Below are positions 42,305 through 55,557 of a stretch of DNA of 64,000 nt, one piece after another. How positions within the stretch are numbered: the first letter of the stretch is position 1; each line of letters starts with the position of its first letter. A program made the position numbers and the translations under genes. Source of the DNA: Leucocoprinus leucothites (lineage: Eukaryota > Basidiomycota > Agaricomycetes > Agaricales > Agaricaceae); contig JAACJO010000001.1 of NCBI GenBank assembly GCA_013368445.1, forward strand, positions 1,674,001 to 1,738,000. Reading direction: 5' to 3'. The notes below the pieces were generated by a model. The model was not told the origin of the DNA and did not search any database. It was given only the letters and a program-made list of their open reading frames with translations.

Positions 42305-45300
42305 TATATCCTATCGCCTCCTTGTTCCCACTCCTCCCCCTGCTCTATCCTGCGCCTGTGTTTATATTTCCCTGTTACATTTATGGTTTGGAACTTTATC
42401 TTATGGCTCTGGGACTTATCGTAGTTACAAACAAGTGGTCGCTCTATCGATGACTCATTCTTCACTTACCAATGGCTCATTAGATATCTGAGATCACGAT
42501 TGAATCCTGTACTATACTTACCGTATCCGCACGCACACAACCTCAATGAGATCACCATCGTTCGTTTGCTGAAAGTTTCCGATCGGAGCCATACACGAGT
42601 AATGGGCATGGTGAGCAGGTTCTGCTACAAGGAACAAGGGTGCAAGAGCTTTAAACGCTGTCAGATATGATTCTCTTCACTTTCAAAACCAACATATCCG
42701 CGATCGTGCTGCGCCTTGTGTTATCTGTACCGACGATCGACCAATAGACTTGCATATCAGCAACTCATCCATCGACAAGAGCAGGTAAATAGCATTATCA
42801 GCATCGGCATGGGCTACGGAACAATCATGAGATCATCATACAGCAGCGGCTCTGACACTACTTACCTACATTGTCTCCCAGATCTCACTTTAGAAGCTCC
42901 AGGTTCTCGCAAATTCGGTTGATGGTGTCATGTCATATAGAGCTACGACCCTGTTGGAAGCTATCTCATGATGATGATGATGATGATAGTGATTTCATGC
43001 GCTTGCTATTCCAGTACTCCATCGACATAACCGTCCATATCCCCGATATCTGTCGCGGAAGAAGCTTCGATGTGATCGTGGCTGGACACCTCTAGACACC
43101 TCTGGAGAGAAGAATATTCCGGTGATTTACTAATACCCTCATATTCAAACTCGGTGCTATTCACTGTACAAGTCTGAAGCGTTACATTGATGAATGTATG
43201 TATTAGGGTAAGTCCTTAGGGGCCCAACCACACACATTGAGGTGATGATCCTCATACGGAGGCTTTTCTTTGACTATTCCCATTCATGAGTCTCTTTCAC
43301 TCTCTCACTCTCACTTGCCCCGAAAACCGACCGACCGGCGTCTCAAAATAAAAATATACCAACAACTTTCTAATCCGAATTGTTATTTCCCCCGAGCGGA
43401 GCTAGTCAGGAGGAGACTCCGCCTGATTTTGGTGTGGCTACACCCAAGTTTGTTAATCCCCGCGTGTGTGTTGACCCCACCTAGAAAAGAAAGGAAAGAA
43501 AAAGAGCGTGCGCGTGTGTGATCGCTTCCTCCTCAAAAATACCTACTCGACCGCGCGAAAAAGATAAATCTAATCGACGGCCCTGGTAAGTAGGTCTGGA
43601 GAAAGAACCTAGTGGATCAGTAGACACACCACTGTGGAACAGCAAGCCAATCAATGTCGATTTACTCACACTCAAGGAGGGTTATACCTCATAAGGACTA
43701 GTGTGATTGACTGACTTGCGCTCATAAAAGGCTTAGCTCCGGCACCAGATATCCGTATAGTCTTTTTTTGCTAAAAGGTTGAATGGGAACCCCACATCCC
43801 ATTTGAAAGATAACGACAGGACGATTGACAAGTTTTACAGAACCGATCTAAATGAATTCCATGGAATCTTCACCCCGGGGAAGTCATGAGGTATTAACCG
43901 ACGACAGACTTTTGACAGATAATCTTTTCTGTCTTTCTGTTTTTTCACAAATGGGACTCTTGCTGTTGACACTAGTCAGTTAGTGGACAAGTCTTTAATG
44001 ATATGAGCACGCGGCTCGGAGGACATGAACCTACACATGTCATTGGGATTGGGAATAGTTCCAAAGTAAATGTCGAGCTATTTTTCTTCTTCTTCTTCTT
44101 CTGTCCTCCTTTCCTTATTTCATTTTTTCGCCGTCGGATCGGTGGAGGCAGACAATGCACACTGCTATACCACCCCGTACTGGGAATGAATAACCACGTC
44201 AACAAAGCTGCACATGCCCTGCATGTCGGACCGTGCCGTTCCCCCGCACCTTTCCAAACCCTACCACCTCTCATGCTTTGACGGGTTATTTCCAGAAGAA
44301 AAAAATAGGGCACCCTCGTCGATGAGTTTCATCAGAGACATGAGTCTATATTCAGAACAGAACGGCATCAAGTACCGGCGATTCACGGGGTAGCCCGAGA
44401 GCCTGAAAGTGGCTCGGGACTCGGAATGAACTGCCTGAGTTTACCTCTCTCAGCGTTCTGTCTGTCAAAGGAGGCTCGCCTCTGTGGAAAAAAAACCCCT
44501 ACACTCTTGATGGAGAGATGGATTCAGTAAGTGATGATGATGCTGATGATGATGATATTGGTTTAGATATGTTACAGCTTGTAATAGAATGCATGTATAG
44601 GGAAATCCTTCCCTCACTCGCCTGCCCTGCATAATGGTACACCCTCCTTTCCGATCAGAACTTCTTTCCGGAAAACGAGTAACGCCAACAACAATACATC
44701 ACCAACACACCAATAATACAGCAATACAACAATGAGTCAAGTAACAGTTACAGGTAGATGAATTTGGGAACAAAGAGAGTGAGAGAATGATCCTACACTC
44801 TGGATCCCAACCTTGTGTCCTGGGGACCATCCTGAAATGACCGGCAGGAGCGAAAAATAACCCTCTTGACTCCTGAGTAGGTTGTCACCTGGACTCACGC
44901 CCCTCATCATCTCGGAGCTCCTATACCGCGTTTACGGACTACGGCAGATGGGTAATGGTAGCTCGAAATGGGATTGCGCAGTCCGCCAAGTACAGGCAAT
45001 TACGATAAACAGAATGCCTGAAAGCTCGAGCCTCTCTCGCTCATATACGGCCGAAGGGGGACGATCTCAAGTCCAATATACAGTGGGTAAATGCATTGAT
45101 AATTATAGAGAAGATCATTCTTCACAGCCCGGTGGGCAAAAGCTGCGCGCCCTACATACGTGTGGCACTATACAGACGCCCAAGCTCCTCAAACTTCTCC
45201 TCCTCCGCCGTGCCGGTTCATCCCTATCCCGCCAATTACTTCAGGCCTCAATACAATCTCGGGTATACGGTGCTGATTGACTGAGAGGATTTACTCCCTC

Positions 45301-46709
45301 TGTGTATGAATCACATCCGGGGGTTGAGCCCTACTACGGTTAAAGGTAGGCTGTACGTACATGCAACCATATGTTCACCAGCCACACACATGTAAAGGGT
45401 TTGTGTGTTTGATGAGATCCGTGGTAACGTTATTGTACTTTGATCAAAGGTCCTAGAGCTGTTCATGGGAGAAAACAGAGGTTTTCGAACGGAACAACAA
45501 GAAATGCACCTGCCCCTTGACCCATACGCTGTTCAGCAAATGCCTACCCGCCTTATACCCGACCCCTTCACATCCTAAGAATTTAATCTCGTTAAACTTG
45601 AGCACGCTCGTTGCTTAATCTCCATACCCGTCGTTCAATTACTTATTACAACGTACGCATCCGGTAAAGTGCGTTTTAGACCAAACAGATCCAGCCGATG
45701 AACGCTCAAGCGGCAGCAGTAACACGTGGACCTGGACAGTTCACGGATACGGATACGGCAACGGCTCAAACAGACTTTCGAAAAGGCGAAAAGACGTTCT
45801 ATGTCCATAAGCATGCCCATGACGCCTTAATCTCATGAGCGTCTCGATCATATTGAGGTTTACGGGGTTAGGTGACTTCAGTAAAGGGAAAAGGCTCGCT
45901 GTCACAAATGTCCGGGGTCGGTCGACCTTTCCTATTAAGGAAGGCGGGGCCATACAAACACACATCATGAGCATCACGATCAACGCAACCGATTTCGCGG
46001 CAGAAAGGTTGTTTCCACTTTCAGATAGCGGAGGAGTGGAAATCACTGTCCCGATGACGGATGATCGATGATCTCCAATCTCATCGTCCCCATTTCCAAT
46101 ACGATACAGCTCTTGCAAAAAGCGAATTGGTTATTCGTTTGTACGGGTATAACAATGTATCCTATTACTTCCAGGCGTTGTCGTCATGACAAATCGTTCA
46201 TTGAGGTTGTCTGGATACTTTATTACACCAAAAATCCCAAAAGGAAACAAGACCTTGGATTGAAGCAGCCGTAAGTCTATGCAAATGAGGTAGTAAACAA
46301 ATGAACGACTGCAACTGCCCAGCATAAAGTTGACGACATAACAAAGAAAGCGGAGAAACACAAGAAAACATCTAGCTAGTATCACAACGAGGGCGTTCAG
46401 CCACTCACAGGAGGGAGGGAGATTGGTATACAGGAGAAAAGGGGTAACGGCATCCATGGGCGTAAGGCAAGGCGGATGAAAGGGGATGCTTCCAAGATAA
46501 TACAAAAACAACCGGTTTTGGTTCAAGAGGGTATCCTCCAGCAAGAGCAGGCAATATACAGAGGGAGAAGAGAAAAAAAGCATGTCCGAGAGCTGAGTGA
46601 AAGAGAAAAAAATGAAATGGAAGCAGTTTTGAAAGGAAAAATGGTATAGATAGATGACAAAGACTCTTGACCAGGTCGTGAGCTTGGGTAGGATTTGTAT
46701 TCCACCCCT
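42305..46709. other. Gene-poor region between TVP38 and the HSF gene
   Basis: 4.4 kb between two converging 3' ends, which is long for such a position in this window. It has trinucleotide repeats: GAT units near 42970-42990, TTC units near 44083-44102 and GAT units near 44530-44555. Open frames reach 132 codons but none has a recognised motif. A short piece reading APCVICTDDRP (plus, near 42705-42740) recalls a RING-type start but does not extend. Confidence 0.5.
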
Positions 46710-48774
46710 CTAGATCTCCCCTGCAGCCTTGTTGTAGTGTTGAGCATGCTGAGGAAGGTGCTCGTTCATGGGAACAAACCCGAAGTCGGGCGAGACTGAT
46801 TCCAAACTAGTCAGTAAATTCAGTCAAATTCGCCATGTTGAAGCAGGGCAACGAGACACGGGTAGTAGAATGAGACTTACAGCGACTGATGTCCGTTTCA
46901 CCGTTATAGTTCTCGGAGACTGGGGGAGTATTCGCTTGTGATGATGACGTGTGCGACGCGGCGGATATCGAAGAAGTGGAAGTCGAGGGTCGCACATTCC
47001 GATGGTTCCAGCCATTGGTGTCGTTCATGGGCTCCATGTTATTCGCATGATTAACTGCACCCGGTAAAGCCGAATAAGCGAATTCGGCCTGAGATGGAGT
47101 GAAGCCATATGGATCTGCTGAAGGGAGCTGAATCATGCTCCTCACTCGAGGGATCCCTGACGACTGATGGTCATCACCCGGTTGAGGAGATGTTGAAGGA
47201 CGTGGGTCGGAATGTTCGTAAGGGCTGGGGTAAGGGCTCATAGCGTGACTATGCCGCCGATCTCGGCGCACACTGAGGGATCCTGCAGGAAAAGCCGACT
47301 TGGAAGACTGGGGCCGGGATGGCGAGTTGGGTCGGTGGTGACTGGAACCAGGTCGAGAGTAATCGTGAAGGTCTTCCTGGTACGGTAAGGAGGACATGGA
47401 GGAGATAGAATATCCAGTTGCTGGGCGACTATCAGGAGATACCGAAGAATTTTGCTCTTGCATCGGCATAGATGAGAAGGGCGAACCATAGGAAGTATTG
47501 ATCGTTGGCGTGGGTCGTGAGTATCCGCTGCTGCTCGGATTAAGGAGAGAAGACAAACTTCCACCGTGGCTGGAGGAGTTTGGATTGTTAGCTGGGTAAG
47601 GGCCCCAGTTGTTTTGTTCCGCGTAAGAGTATTGGGACGAAGAGACCATCATGTCACGGTTACCGTTGGGGTAAGGCATGTTATAAGCTCCAGAGCTCGG
47701 TGAATCATCTATCGGGGTGTTGAGGTGGGAGGAATGGTAGGAGGCGGGATGAGAAATGTGAGGAGGATCAGATGGGACGGTCAATGGGGGAAGGGCGGAA
47801 CGAGGGTAGCCATTACTTCCCCATCCATTCGCGCCACCCTGGTTTAGGGGCGTGAAGGATCCTGGAGCCGAGAAACCTCGAGCACGACCAGGGATTGGAG
47901 GAGAGGCCATCTTATTATGGGGTCCATTCGAGGGAGTCGTGAGAGGAATCGAGCCCAGTCCGATCGCGGAGCGTGGAGGAGGAATGGTTGGCGGGTCATG
48001 GATATCGCGTTTGCGAGGCTTTGGGAGACGGGGAGGAACGCGGCGCTTGAAGTTGGCCACGACCTCTGGAGGCGAGTGACGATTGAGCGTCGGGTGAGCT
48101 GGGTACCGTCAAAGTCAGTGATCGGTCACTGTCACAAACGCGATCGGCGGCGACTTACACCAAGTACTGGCGTCGGGGTCGTCAATGGCGGGATCAACAT
48201 TGCGCAAGTTAACCTTGCGCATGAAACCATAGATCTACACAAAGAAGAACATAGAGGTGAATTAAGGAAGAGAATGCGAATGAAAGAAGACGGACATTTA
48301 GTTGCCGGGAGAAGCTCGCGAATCTTGATTGACGATAAATACTTGGGAGAACATGGAGAGCAAGCTGTTCTGGTCGCTCGACAATGATATGTTCACCCGC
48401 TGGATCCCATCGAATCATATGATGGTTTTCTGGACGTTCAAGGAGACTTTGGCGAGAGTGCATCAGTCGAAGAAGCACAGACGATAATACTATACATACG
48501 CGTATAGCTTGGTCAAGAAGGTTGCCTGTGGTTTCGACTCTGTTTTCGGGGGCTGGTGTTCTGGATTTGATTTAGAGGGGCTTGGGGGCTCATTGTGGTT
48601 GTCATCAGAACTCGCGTTGCTGGAGCCGGAATGTTGAGAAGACATAAGCTGTGGGGGATAAACCATCTGAGAAGAGTTGGAGGACTGGTAGGGAGGAGAC
48701 TGCTGGGGTTCATGACGGGAGTAAGGGTACTGCTGGGGAGACCTCGAGTGAGCAGGAGGATAGAGATCAGCCAT
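46710..48774 (-). CDS. HSF-type DNA-binding transcription factor
   Basis: A winged-helix regulator of the heat-shock-factor fold. The start MADLYPPAHSRSPQQYPYSR at 48774 opens a Ser/Pro/Gln-rich N-terminus of about 85 residues. The HSF domain is spread over several exons: QATFLTKLYA, then LLERPENHHMIRWDPAGEHI, RFASFSRQLN (the recognition-helix signature), IYGFMRKVNLRNVDPAIDDP and HPTLNRHSPPEVVANFKRRV. Some 390 disordered residues rich in Ser, Pro, Asn and Tyr follow, ending SPDFGFVPMNEHLPQHAQHY in a last exon with stop 46710-46712. No HR-A/B coiled coil is evident, so it resembles Sfl1/Mga1-like factors more than Hsf1 itself. The upstream sequence stays open in frame to 49224, probably as 5' UTR. 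Confidence 0.9.
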
Positions 48775-50488
48775 TGGGAGAAAGGAGCGGGGGGAGATGG
48801 CAGAGGAGAAAAGGAATTGAGCTAAGTATGAAAATGGAGACGGTGGAGAAAGGGAGAGTTCCGAAGTACGTAAACCGCGAGCCTGGCGAGCCTTGTTTGG
48901 CACGTCTGACTCTCTTGAGCCTCGACGCGCTGCAATCTCCAGTCCATTATGGCTCATTCGACTTATTAGGCACTTTCCCATACACAAAGATCTCTGCCAA
49001 CACCGAGACACCACTGCATCCAGTTCACAAGGCGCCCATGCCCACGGCCCGCATAGGCGGCTCTCCAGTCGGACGACCCATCGACAAGGCGTAAATACTT
49101 TGGAATAATCTGCAGATTCAAAAATAATCCGCCAAGCATTTGGGTCTAATTCTCCGCGACGGTCGATCTCAGATTGGGGGTCCCGTTGGAGATACCCGAG
49201 GCGCCGAGGCCGTGTTTTTGTCACACGTCACGCCTGGCTGGATCGGCTGCTCCCGACTGTTTGCAGGTGGGTCGTCTTTTTCTGAACCAGCCTGTGTGAG
49301 CAGCCCAACTGGCCTCGAGCCTGCTGCCGTCAATGCGCCCTTGAGCCTTTGCCCACTTTCTCTCCATCCCGTCCCGAGTCCCCCTCGCCTCTATGCACCG
49401 CTCACCCCGCGTCAGGGCTGCCTCAAGGGCCCTCTTTGCCATCTTGCGTCAAAATTGACCGGAGATTCCTTGTATTTCCTTATCAGGCGTCTCCTGCCGC
49501 CGCCAGATTGACGATAGGCATGGCCCTGCTAATCCTTTTTTGGGCGGCCGACGTGCACTCAATGGGATCCGCAAACGGTCACTCGTCACTTGACATTTTA
49601 CACACTCCCCCTCTTATCGTTCATTCAGCTGCGCTCTCAAAATTCCCTCTCCGACAACCCCAACCTCCGCTGTCACCTTGCCAGTCACTTTACACCACCA
49701 GCAGTCCCATTTCCAGCCCCGGCGGTCCCTCTATTATCCCCTCGTTCACACCCCAACAATGTATACCATGTGCCCATATTTGATTCATCATTGTCCTTCA
49801 TCCTTCAATCTCCCTTCCTATCAGATCACGTCCCGCCTACCAACACCACACATGTGTCCTGCTCTCCTCCAACCAAAGTTATCTGTTCCATAAAGAACTC
49901 CATCTATCTGATTCCGCCACACTCAGAAACCTAGGCTGATTAACCATTCAAATGTTATTATTAGCTCATCAGTTGATGCTGCAAGTCCACGAGATCCTTT
50001 GATATGTTATGTGCGCAATAAGGATGAAAGAGGAATAAGCCTCAGAGAGAGAGAAAGGCAAACGATCGAAGTAAAAAAATAAAATGAAAGAAGCAGGTCA
50101 TTAAAGTCGCAGACAGAGAGCGAATTATGTGATGCAATAAGGGCGATAAAGCGAGGGAATCAATGATATACACGGAAGCCAAAACCACCAGAACTGAATA
50201 CCAGAAATTGAGGGTGGGAGGGAAAAAACAGCCAGGAGAAACATAAAACAAAGTCTACAAAGCGGATATCAATGCGGAGAAAACCGAGACTAGTCAATAA
50301 ATGAAATACTGTAGTACTCTCTCAAAGTGATTCCAATGTCGGGCGCAAATGCTTACTTCTTGTCCATCATATGATCATCATCGGAGCTGATAGATGACCC
50401 AAATCATAACAAATAGAACCAGCCCGTACGAGAGCGGTGACCTTCAGTGTGAAGATCACCGCGCTCTCGAATCCCGTAAAGGCACTCA
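48775..50488. other. HSF promoter/leader and kinase 3' flank
   Basis: No gene seen. 48775-49140 is likely 5' UTR and core promoter of the HSF gene, and remains open in its frame. 49340-49900 is pyrimidine-rich on the plus strand, as fungal leaders often are. 50000-50488 is the 3' flank of the AGC kinase. Confidence 0.5.
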
Positions 50489-53164
50489 TCAAATGTCCCC
50501 GTCGTAATGAAGTGTCACACTTGAGAATGCGCCAAATAGGTCGGTACCATCCGCACCGAGAGTCTGTGTCCCATGAGCACCCCCAGAGTGCAATTTCCCA
50601 CTGGGAATCGGGATTTGTTCCTCGAGATGGAGGGAGTTTGATTCTCTCATATGTCGGAAGTTGCCGCTCTCGACTCCGTTCGACGCTGGGGGAATGATCT
50701 GGAAAATAAAAGGGTCGTGTGTCAGCAACAGCCTTGTTTTCGAATCGCGTCGAGATATCCACGAGGATCGAGTCGGGTACCTCGCTCGCGCGTAAAGAGA
50801 ATAAAGGTCTAATTGGTTCGCTTGACTTACCGGAGGTCGACTATTTCGCAACAGGCCCCAGTTCACTTTTGCAAACCACTTGTGTTGTTTCACCTCACTT
50901 GCACCACTCCGGCTACCTAGTCTCGTCCGTTCATCTTTGTCCAGCAAACGGGTTATACAATCCTTAGCCGCTCTGTGAAAAGAAAAACCCAATGAGTAAT
51001 ATGATACTCGTTAATTGAAATGCGCTAGCTGCTTGGGAGTATCTCCGCGCATCACCACTCACTGTGAAACTTTCGGGGTGTCACGGAACTGCACAGGAGC
51101 CTTGCGGATATTGTTGAAAGTATCATTACGTTCTTGGCCCTTGAAAGGAGTCGTTGCGAACTTTACAGAAAGGAAGGTAGGAATACGTCAGAAACGCGCA
51201 GCATATCTGAAAGCCATGGCTAATACGTACAATCATCTCATAAATGAGGATACCCAGTGTCCACCAATCTACCGCGGCGGTATGGCCTTGAGCAGCGATA
51301 ACCTCAGGCGCAATGTACTCTGTGTTTGGAGGGATATTAGCTTGCATTGAATTAGGCGAAGAACCGCGGCACACACCCTCCGTGCCTACAAATGAATTGG
51401 TTCGGAAATTAGCCGTGCAAGTCATGGTATCGACAAGCGGTAACTATCTGATAGTTAGTCGGTGTTCCACTGAGTACAATGAAATATTCGTTGGGCGTAC
51501 TCCATTCTGCTCAGAGTGGACCAGACCAGGCAATCCAGCGGGTTCGTTCGATTGCTTTGCAAGATCAAAGTCCGATAGCATTATGTGCCCCGACTGGTGA
51601 AGCAGAATATCTGTCCAAATAGACTGTCAACTGGAGACCGTTCCGCAACTAAAAGGTGGTGCACGCACTTTCGGGTTTAAGATCACGGTAAATAAAGCCC
51701 ATGAGATGTAGATACTCAAGTGCAGCAACGACCTCCGCGGCATAGAAACGAGCACCCTCCTCAGGCAAGCACTTGCCTGGTCTTGCTTGGAGAGCGCGGA
51801 AGAACTCCCCTCCAGAGCAATACTCCATACAAAAGTACAGATAGCCTTCAGACTGAAATGAGTGGTACAGAGTGACGATGAAGGGATGGTTCGCCGTTGC
51901 CAAAATTTCTTGTTCTGTCAGGGCACGCTTAATTTTTTTCCGTTCGATCATCTCTCTCTTGGATAGTACTGCGGATCAAAGCCAGTTCAGTTAGCGCTGT
52001 CGCCACAGGAAATAGTCAAAAGACAGCATTTACCTTTCATCGCAAAGAGTTTGTGGGCCTTCTTTTCCCGTACAAGGTACACCCTGCCAACGTCCCCCTT
52101 CCCAAGCATTCTGATCTTGACGAAATCCGAAGGGCCAACCTCAACCTAGCGGGTATCAATTCAGAAGCTGATACAAGATGTTAACGGACGATGGCCTCTA
52201 CCTCCCGGATTTTAATCGAATTACTTGAGTAGGTTCTTTTGAATGCAACTTTGCCCGGAGTCTCGTTCGCCCCGTTTGGTCGATCCTTCACCGATAGTAC
52301 AGGTGCTGTCGCGGGAGGTGACAACAGTCCGTTTATACCCTTCGACGATGAAGAGGACAAGGTTTCAAGAGAATCTGTTCCTTTCTCGGAGCTCGGCGCT
52401 AAAGGTGGAACGGGAGGTATAATATCCCCTGGAGCCAGGAAGCCGTTTTTGGTGGTGGCTGAAGAACGCGAACCAGCGAAGAACAGTCCCTTGGCATTCG
52501 GAGCAGACGCAACACGACGAATAAATCTTGAAGCCGAGGCGCTCATTGCCTTGGGGCTCAATGGAATTCCTGTACGTGAGCGCGACGGAGTTGAAGGGGG
52601 GATATACGACGATGTCGACGTTTGCAGGGGATGGCTTGGCGTGCCTTTGCCACGAGGGGAGCCGGTGCTCTTCGAGAGCGCAATTCTTTGCTTCTCGGAC
52701 TTGCTATGAGGTCGCGTTCTTCCGAGAGCACCTGCTGATGAAGTCGCCTCCGTTGATGGGATTGATTGGTTGTGGTGTAGTGGGGCGGGAGCAAAGGTGC
52801 GGTGCGGGGAAGAAGTATAACGAGTACGTGAGTTAGAGGGGCTGGAGTCTGTGGACTGGGTGGTGGACGAGTTATAGGACGATCGTTGATCGGACGCGAA
52901 GGATGCTGGAGCGAGGGTGGGTATCGCAGCGGTGGGGGTACTCAGACCGCCTCCTGAGGCAGAGGTAGGCGGCGACATGGTATCAAGAGTCAGTGAATTG
53001 GCATTTGAGGATATTTTCTTGGAAGAGGCGTTGGGAAAGCGAAAGACGGACTTCCAGGTGTGGGAGCTTTGGGATCTAAGGGGATGGTGATGAGAGTCCT
53101 GGGTGTGTGAGGGTGAAGGGAGGAATCCAATGCTGGAGGAGGAGTTGAGGGAGGGAGAAACCAT
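50489..53164 (-). CDS. AGC kinase of the FPK1/KIN82/NRC-2 group
   Basis: A protein kinase that in yeast phosphorylates lipid flippases. The start [20 protein letters not shown] at 53164 opens a disordered Ser/Pro/Thr-rich region of about 320 residues, ending with [16 protein letters not shown]. The catalytic domain reads [76 protein letters not shown], then [14 protein letters not shown]. The DFG triplet is DFD here, as is usual in this group and not a defect. After an insert the activation segment has FVGTEGV and [20 protein letters not shown]. The C-lobe ends [20 protein letters not shown] with [20 protein letters not shown]. The tail closes [15 protein letters not shown]. Seven or more short introns. 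Confidence 0.9.
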
Positions 53165-55557
53165 GAAGGAGCGACGGAGCAGAGGCCACCTCTAGCTACA
53201 AAGGAGAAAGAAGCTGGCAAAACTCAGGGATGCGCTGTTGAGCATAATTACGACCATGGGCGAGAAAATCAAAGCAGTTACATAAGCTCTTCATGTCCCT
53301 CTCCTCATTCTAGTCCTCCCTTTAGTCCTTCCTTCTTCGCTTGCCCTTACTCTTCCCTTCCTCCCCAACCCCTCCGTCCTCCCGGCCCACTCATATTTTC
53401 CCCGCATTGTCCTTTTTTACAAATTTGATATTCACCGGACGATCACTGCGCTCGGCATCAATACCCTGCAAGCGCCTCTTTCGTCGACTGCTCTAATTAG
53501 AATCCCCTTTTTGCCTGGGCTGGCATGGCATATTCAGCGCTCTTTATAATCTGCAACTGGGTTTGCGTACTGTGCGGCCCACGAGTACCAGTGCACTTTC
53601 TGCCTTATCCTCCCCCCGACCACGAGCCACTACTATAAGTCTTTATGGTGAATATCTTGGCTCTGTATCGGGTGCTATGCCCACACCTGTGCCCGGTGTA
53701 TGCTTCACGACACATGGACTAGTACCGGTCGTTATTGCTTGCGAGAGCTGTTCGCCTTGATAATTGTGATTCGCTACTGTCTTTGAAACACTCCACTGCG
53801 AGCTCCGCCACTTTAAATGAGCTTTTGGATTGATGCAAGGAACCGGAATGAGAGAACTCGAGGCACTAACGGACCCGGGCAGGGCTCACTTTAGACTGGA
53901 GTTCCATTGTCAGGCGGTCCCCGCAACTGTCGGCCTTGACACATCTTGCTTCTTGAATTTTATCCCTCAAATTATGGCTCCTTTATTTTGCTCAACCCTT
54001 TTGCCTAGGTCGTCCGATGATGCTTGCTAATAGTTTACATTCTCGGCATTATGTCTAACTCTACTACCTCACGGGCGTATTAAATTTTGTCCGGCCCTTG
54101 TACAGCATCCCGGGACAGGGCAGGAGAACCGAACAACACGGCTGTCTCGGGATTATCAGGTAGAAATTCTACACAGATGGTTTTTGGAGCGCTGCGTTCT
54201 CTTGGGCAATTCGGTGCGTTTCATGTCCGAGCGCTTCGTGGGCTGGCATCGATGCTGAGACCGCTGCATGTGCTTTGGCATTATAACGTCCATATTGCTA
54301 CGTACAAGCCCAGACCTATAAACTCAGATGAATATAATATGAGCTACTTTTCTACATTGCTGCCTTAGAGCGGCGTATGATAATTAGTTACGATCAAATG
54401 CTCATGCGCGCAAGTGATTATCAAGCCCTCCCACTACTTCACCTGTTCCCAAATCAACCAGCTGATCAACTTCCGGAAGCTTCCCCCTCTACCTTCAGTT
54501 CTAAGCATGTAACATTCCATCAGCCGATGATAATGCACGCTAATCAGAAAATCCATCCCAAAACGACATTGAATACGACATTTACGCATCATAGTATCTA
54601 TTGCGATGTTGGGCGGCGGTCTTTGGCTTCAGGGTCAGAAAAGACGTTCTGTAAGTATAGAACACTTGCTTCCCGTATCATTATACAGATCCCTGTTCTC
54701 GAGATTGTGGGCATACTTACTATTAGAGCAATAGCAGAGGAGGTTGAGCTTACGCTGACATCATCGTTCAGGTCCTAAAAGGCAGTAATCAGTCAATCAT
54801 GAACAGAACGTCATCTCGACCTGGCATTTCCCGTCCCTCCCTTTCGCCTCCGTAACCTCCGACTCTTCTGGCAGTTCCACCAGCCGATGGGGAAATCGCT
54901 GAGTATCAACGCGCTCGAGTGGCGTCTGGAATGGCCGGCTGGGAATAATCAAGCGTCTTTCCAGGGATGACTCTGCTCTGAGCGGCGATACCTCAGTACT
55001 TTATACAGGCGCTGGAAAAAGGGAAACCCACGATTCTTCATCAATGATACATTCCCATGGCGTTATTTTCACGCCACATCGGGAATGGACAGGTGTAGAA
55101 CAACTCTAAAATCCTACAAGTGATCGCGCTGCAACAAATGTGAGTGACGACTGGGCCTCTTTCTTTTCTTACTATTTCCATGCCTGCAGAGTTTTTTGCT
55201 TTTTGATCCTCGACACCAATCCTCAGAGTCAGTTTCTTGAAGCCTACCCATCACGACTCTCACCGAGATTATCGGAATCCGGCCGGTGTCAAATCCGGTG
55301 ACCGATGAATACGGAAAATGACAACCACAAATCGACGATATCGAGCAAATGCACAACGACATGTGCGAGAGATTCGCAAATCTAAATCCACGACCCATGT
55401 TCTGTTCCTTCGAGCATCAAATTCTCCCCAGCTCATAAGGGCGCCTTGAAGCTCGTGCTTGTTTCCAAGGCCAGGACGGAATTTCGAGGTTAACGCATTC
55501 TGCAGGACCCATAAAAGCTAACGCTAGGCTCCGAAATTATCCCTCCCGCCCCTCCTC
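53165..55557. other. Divergent promoter region, kinase and MFS exporter
   Basis: 2.4 kb without a gene I can support. The first 300 bases are pyrimidine-rich plus-strand sequence and likely form the kinase leader. Open frames up to 133 codons (54377-54778) show no known motif. Confidence 0.5.

Noticed and set aside
42690..42800. Plus-strand piece reading APCVICTDDRPIDLHIS, like a RING start
   Set aside because: No further Cys/His pairs follow in any spliced reading, so a RING gene cannot be supported.
51560..51600. DFD instead of DFG in the AGC kinase
   Set aside because: Usual for the FPK1/KIN82/NRC-2 group, so not a sign of a dead kinase.
54377..54778. Plus-strand frame of 133 codons upstream of the MFS exporter
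   Set aside because: Composition and translation show nothing recognisable.
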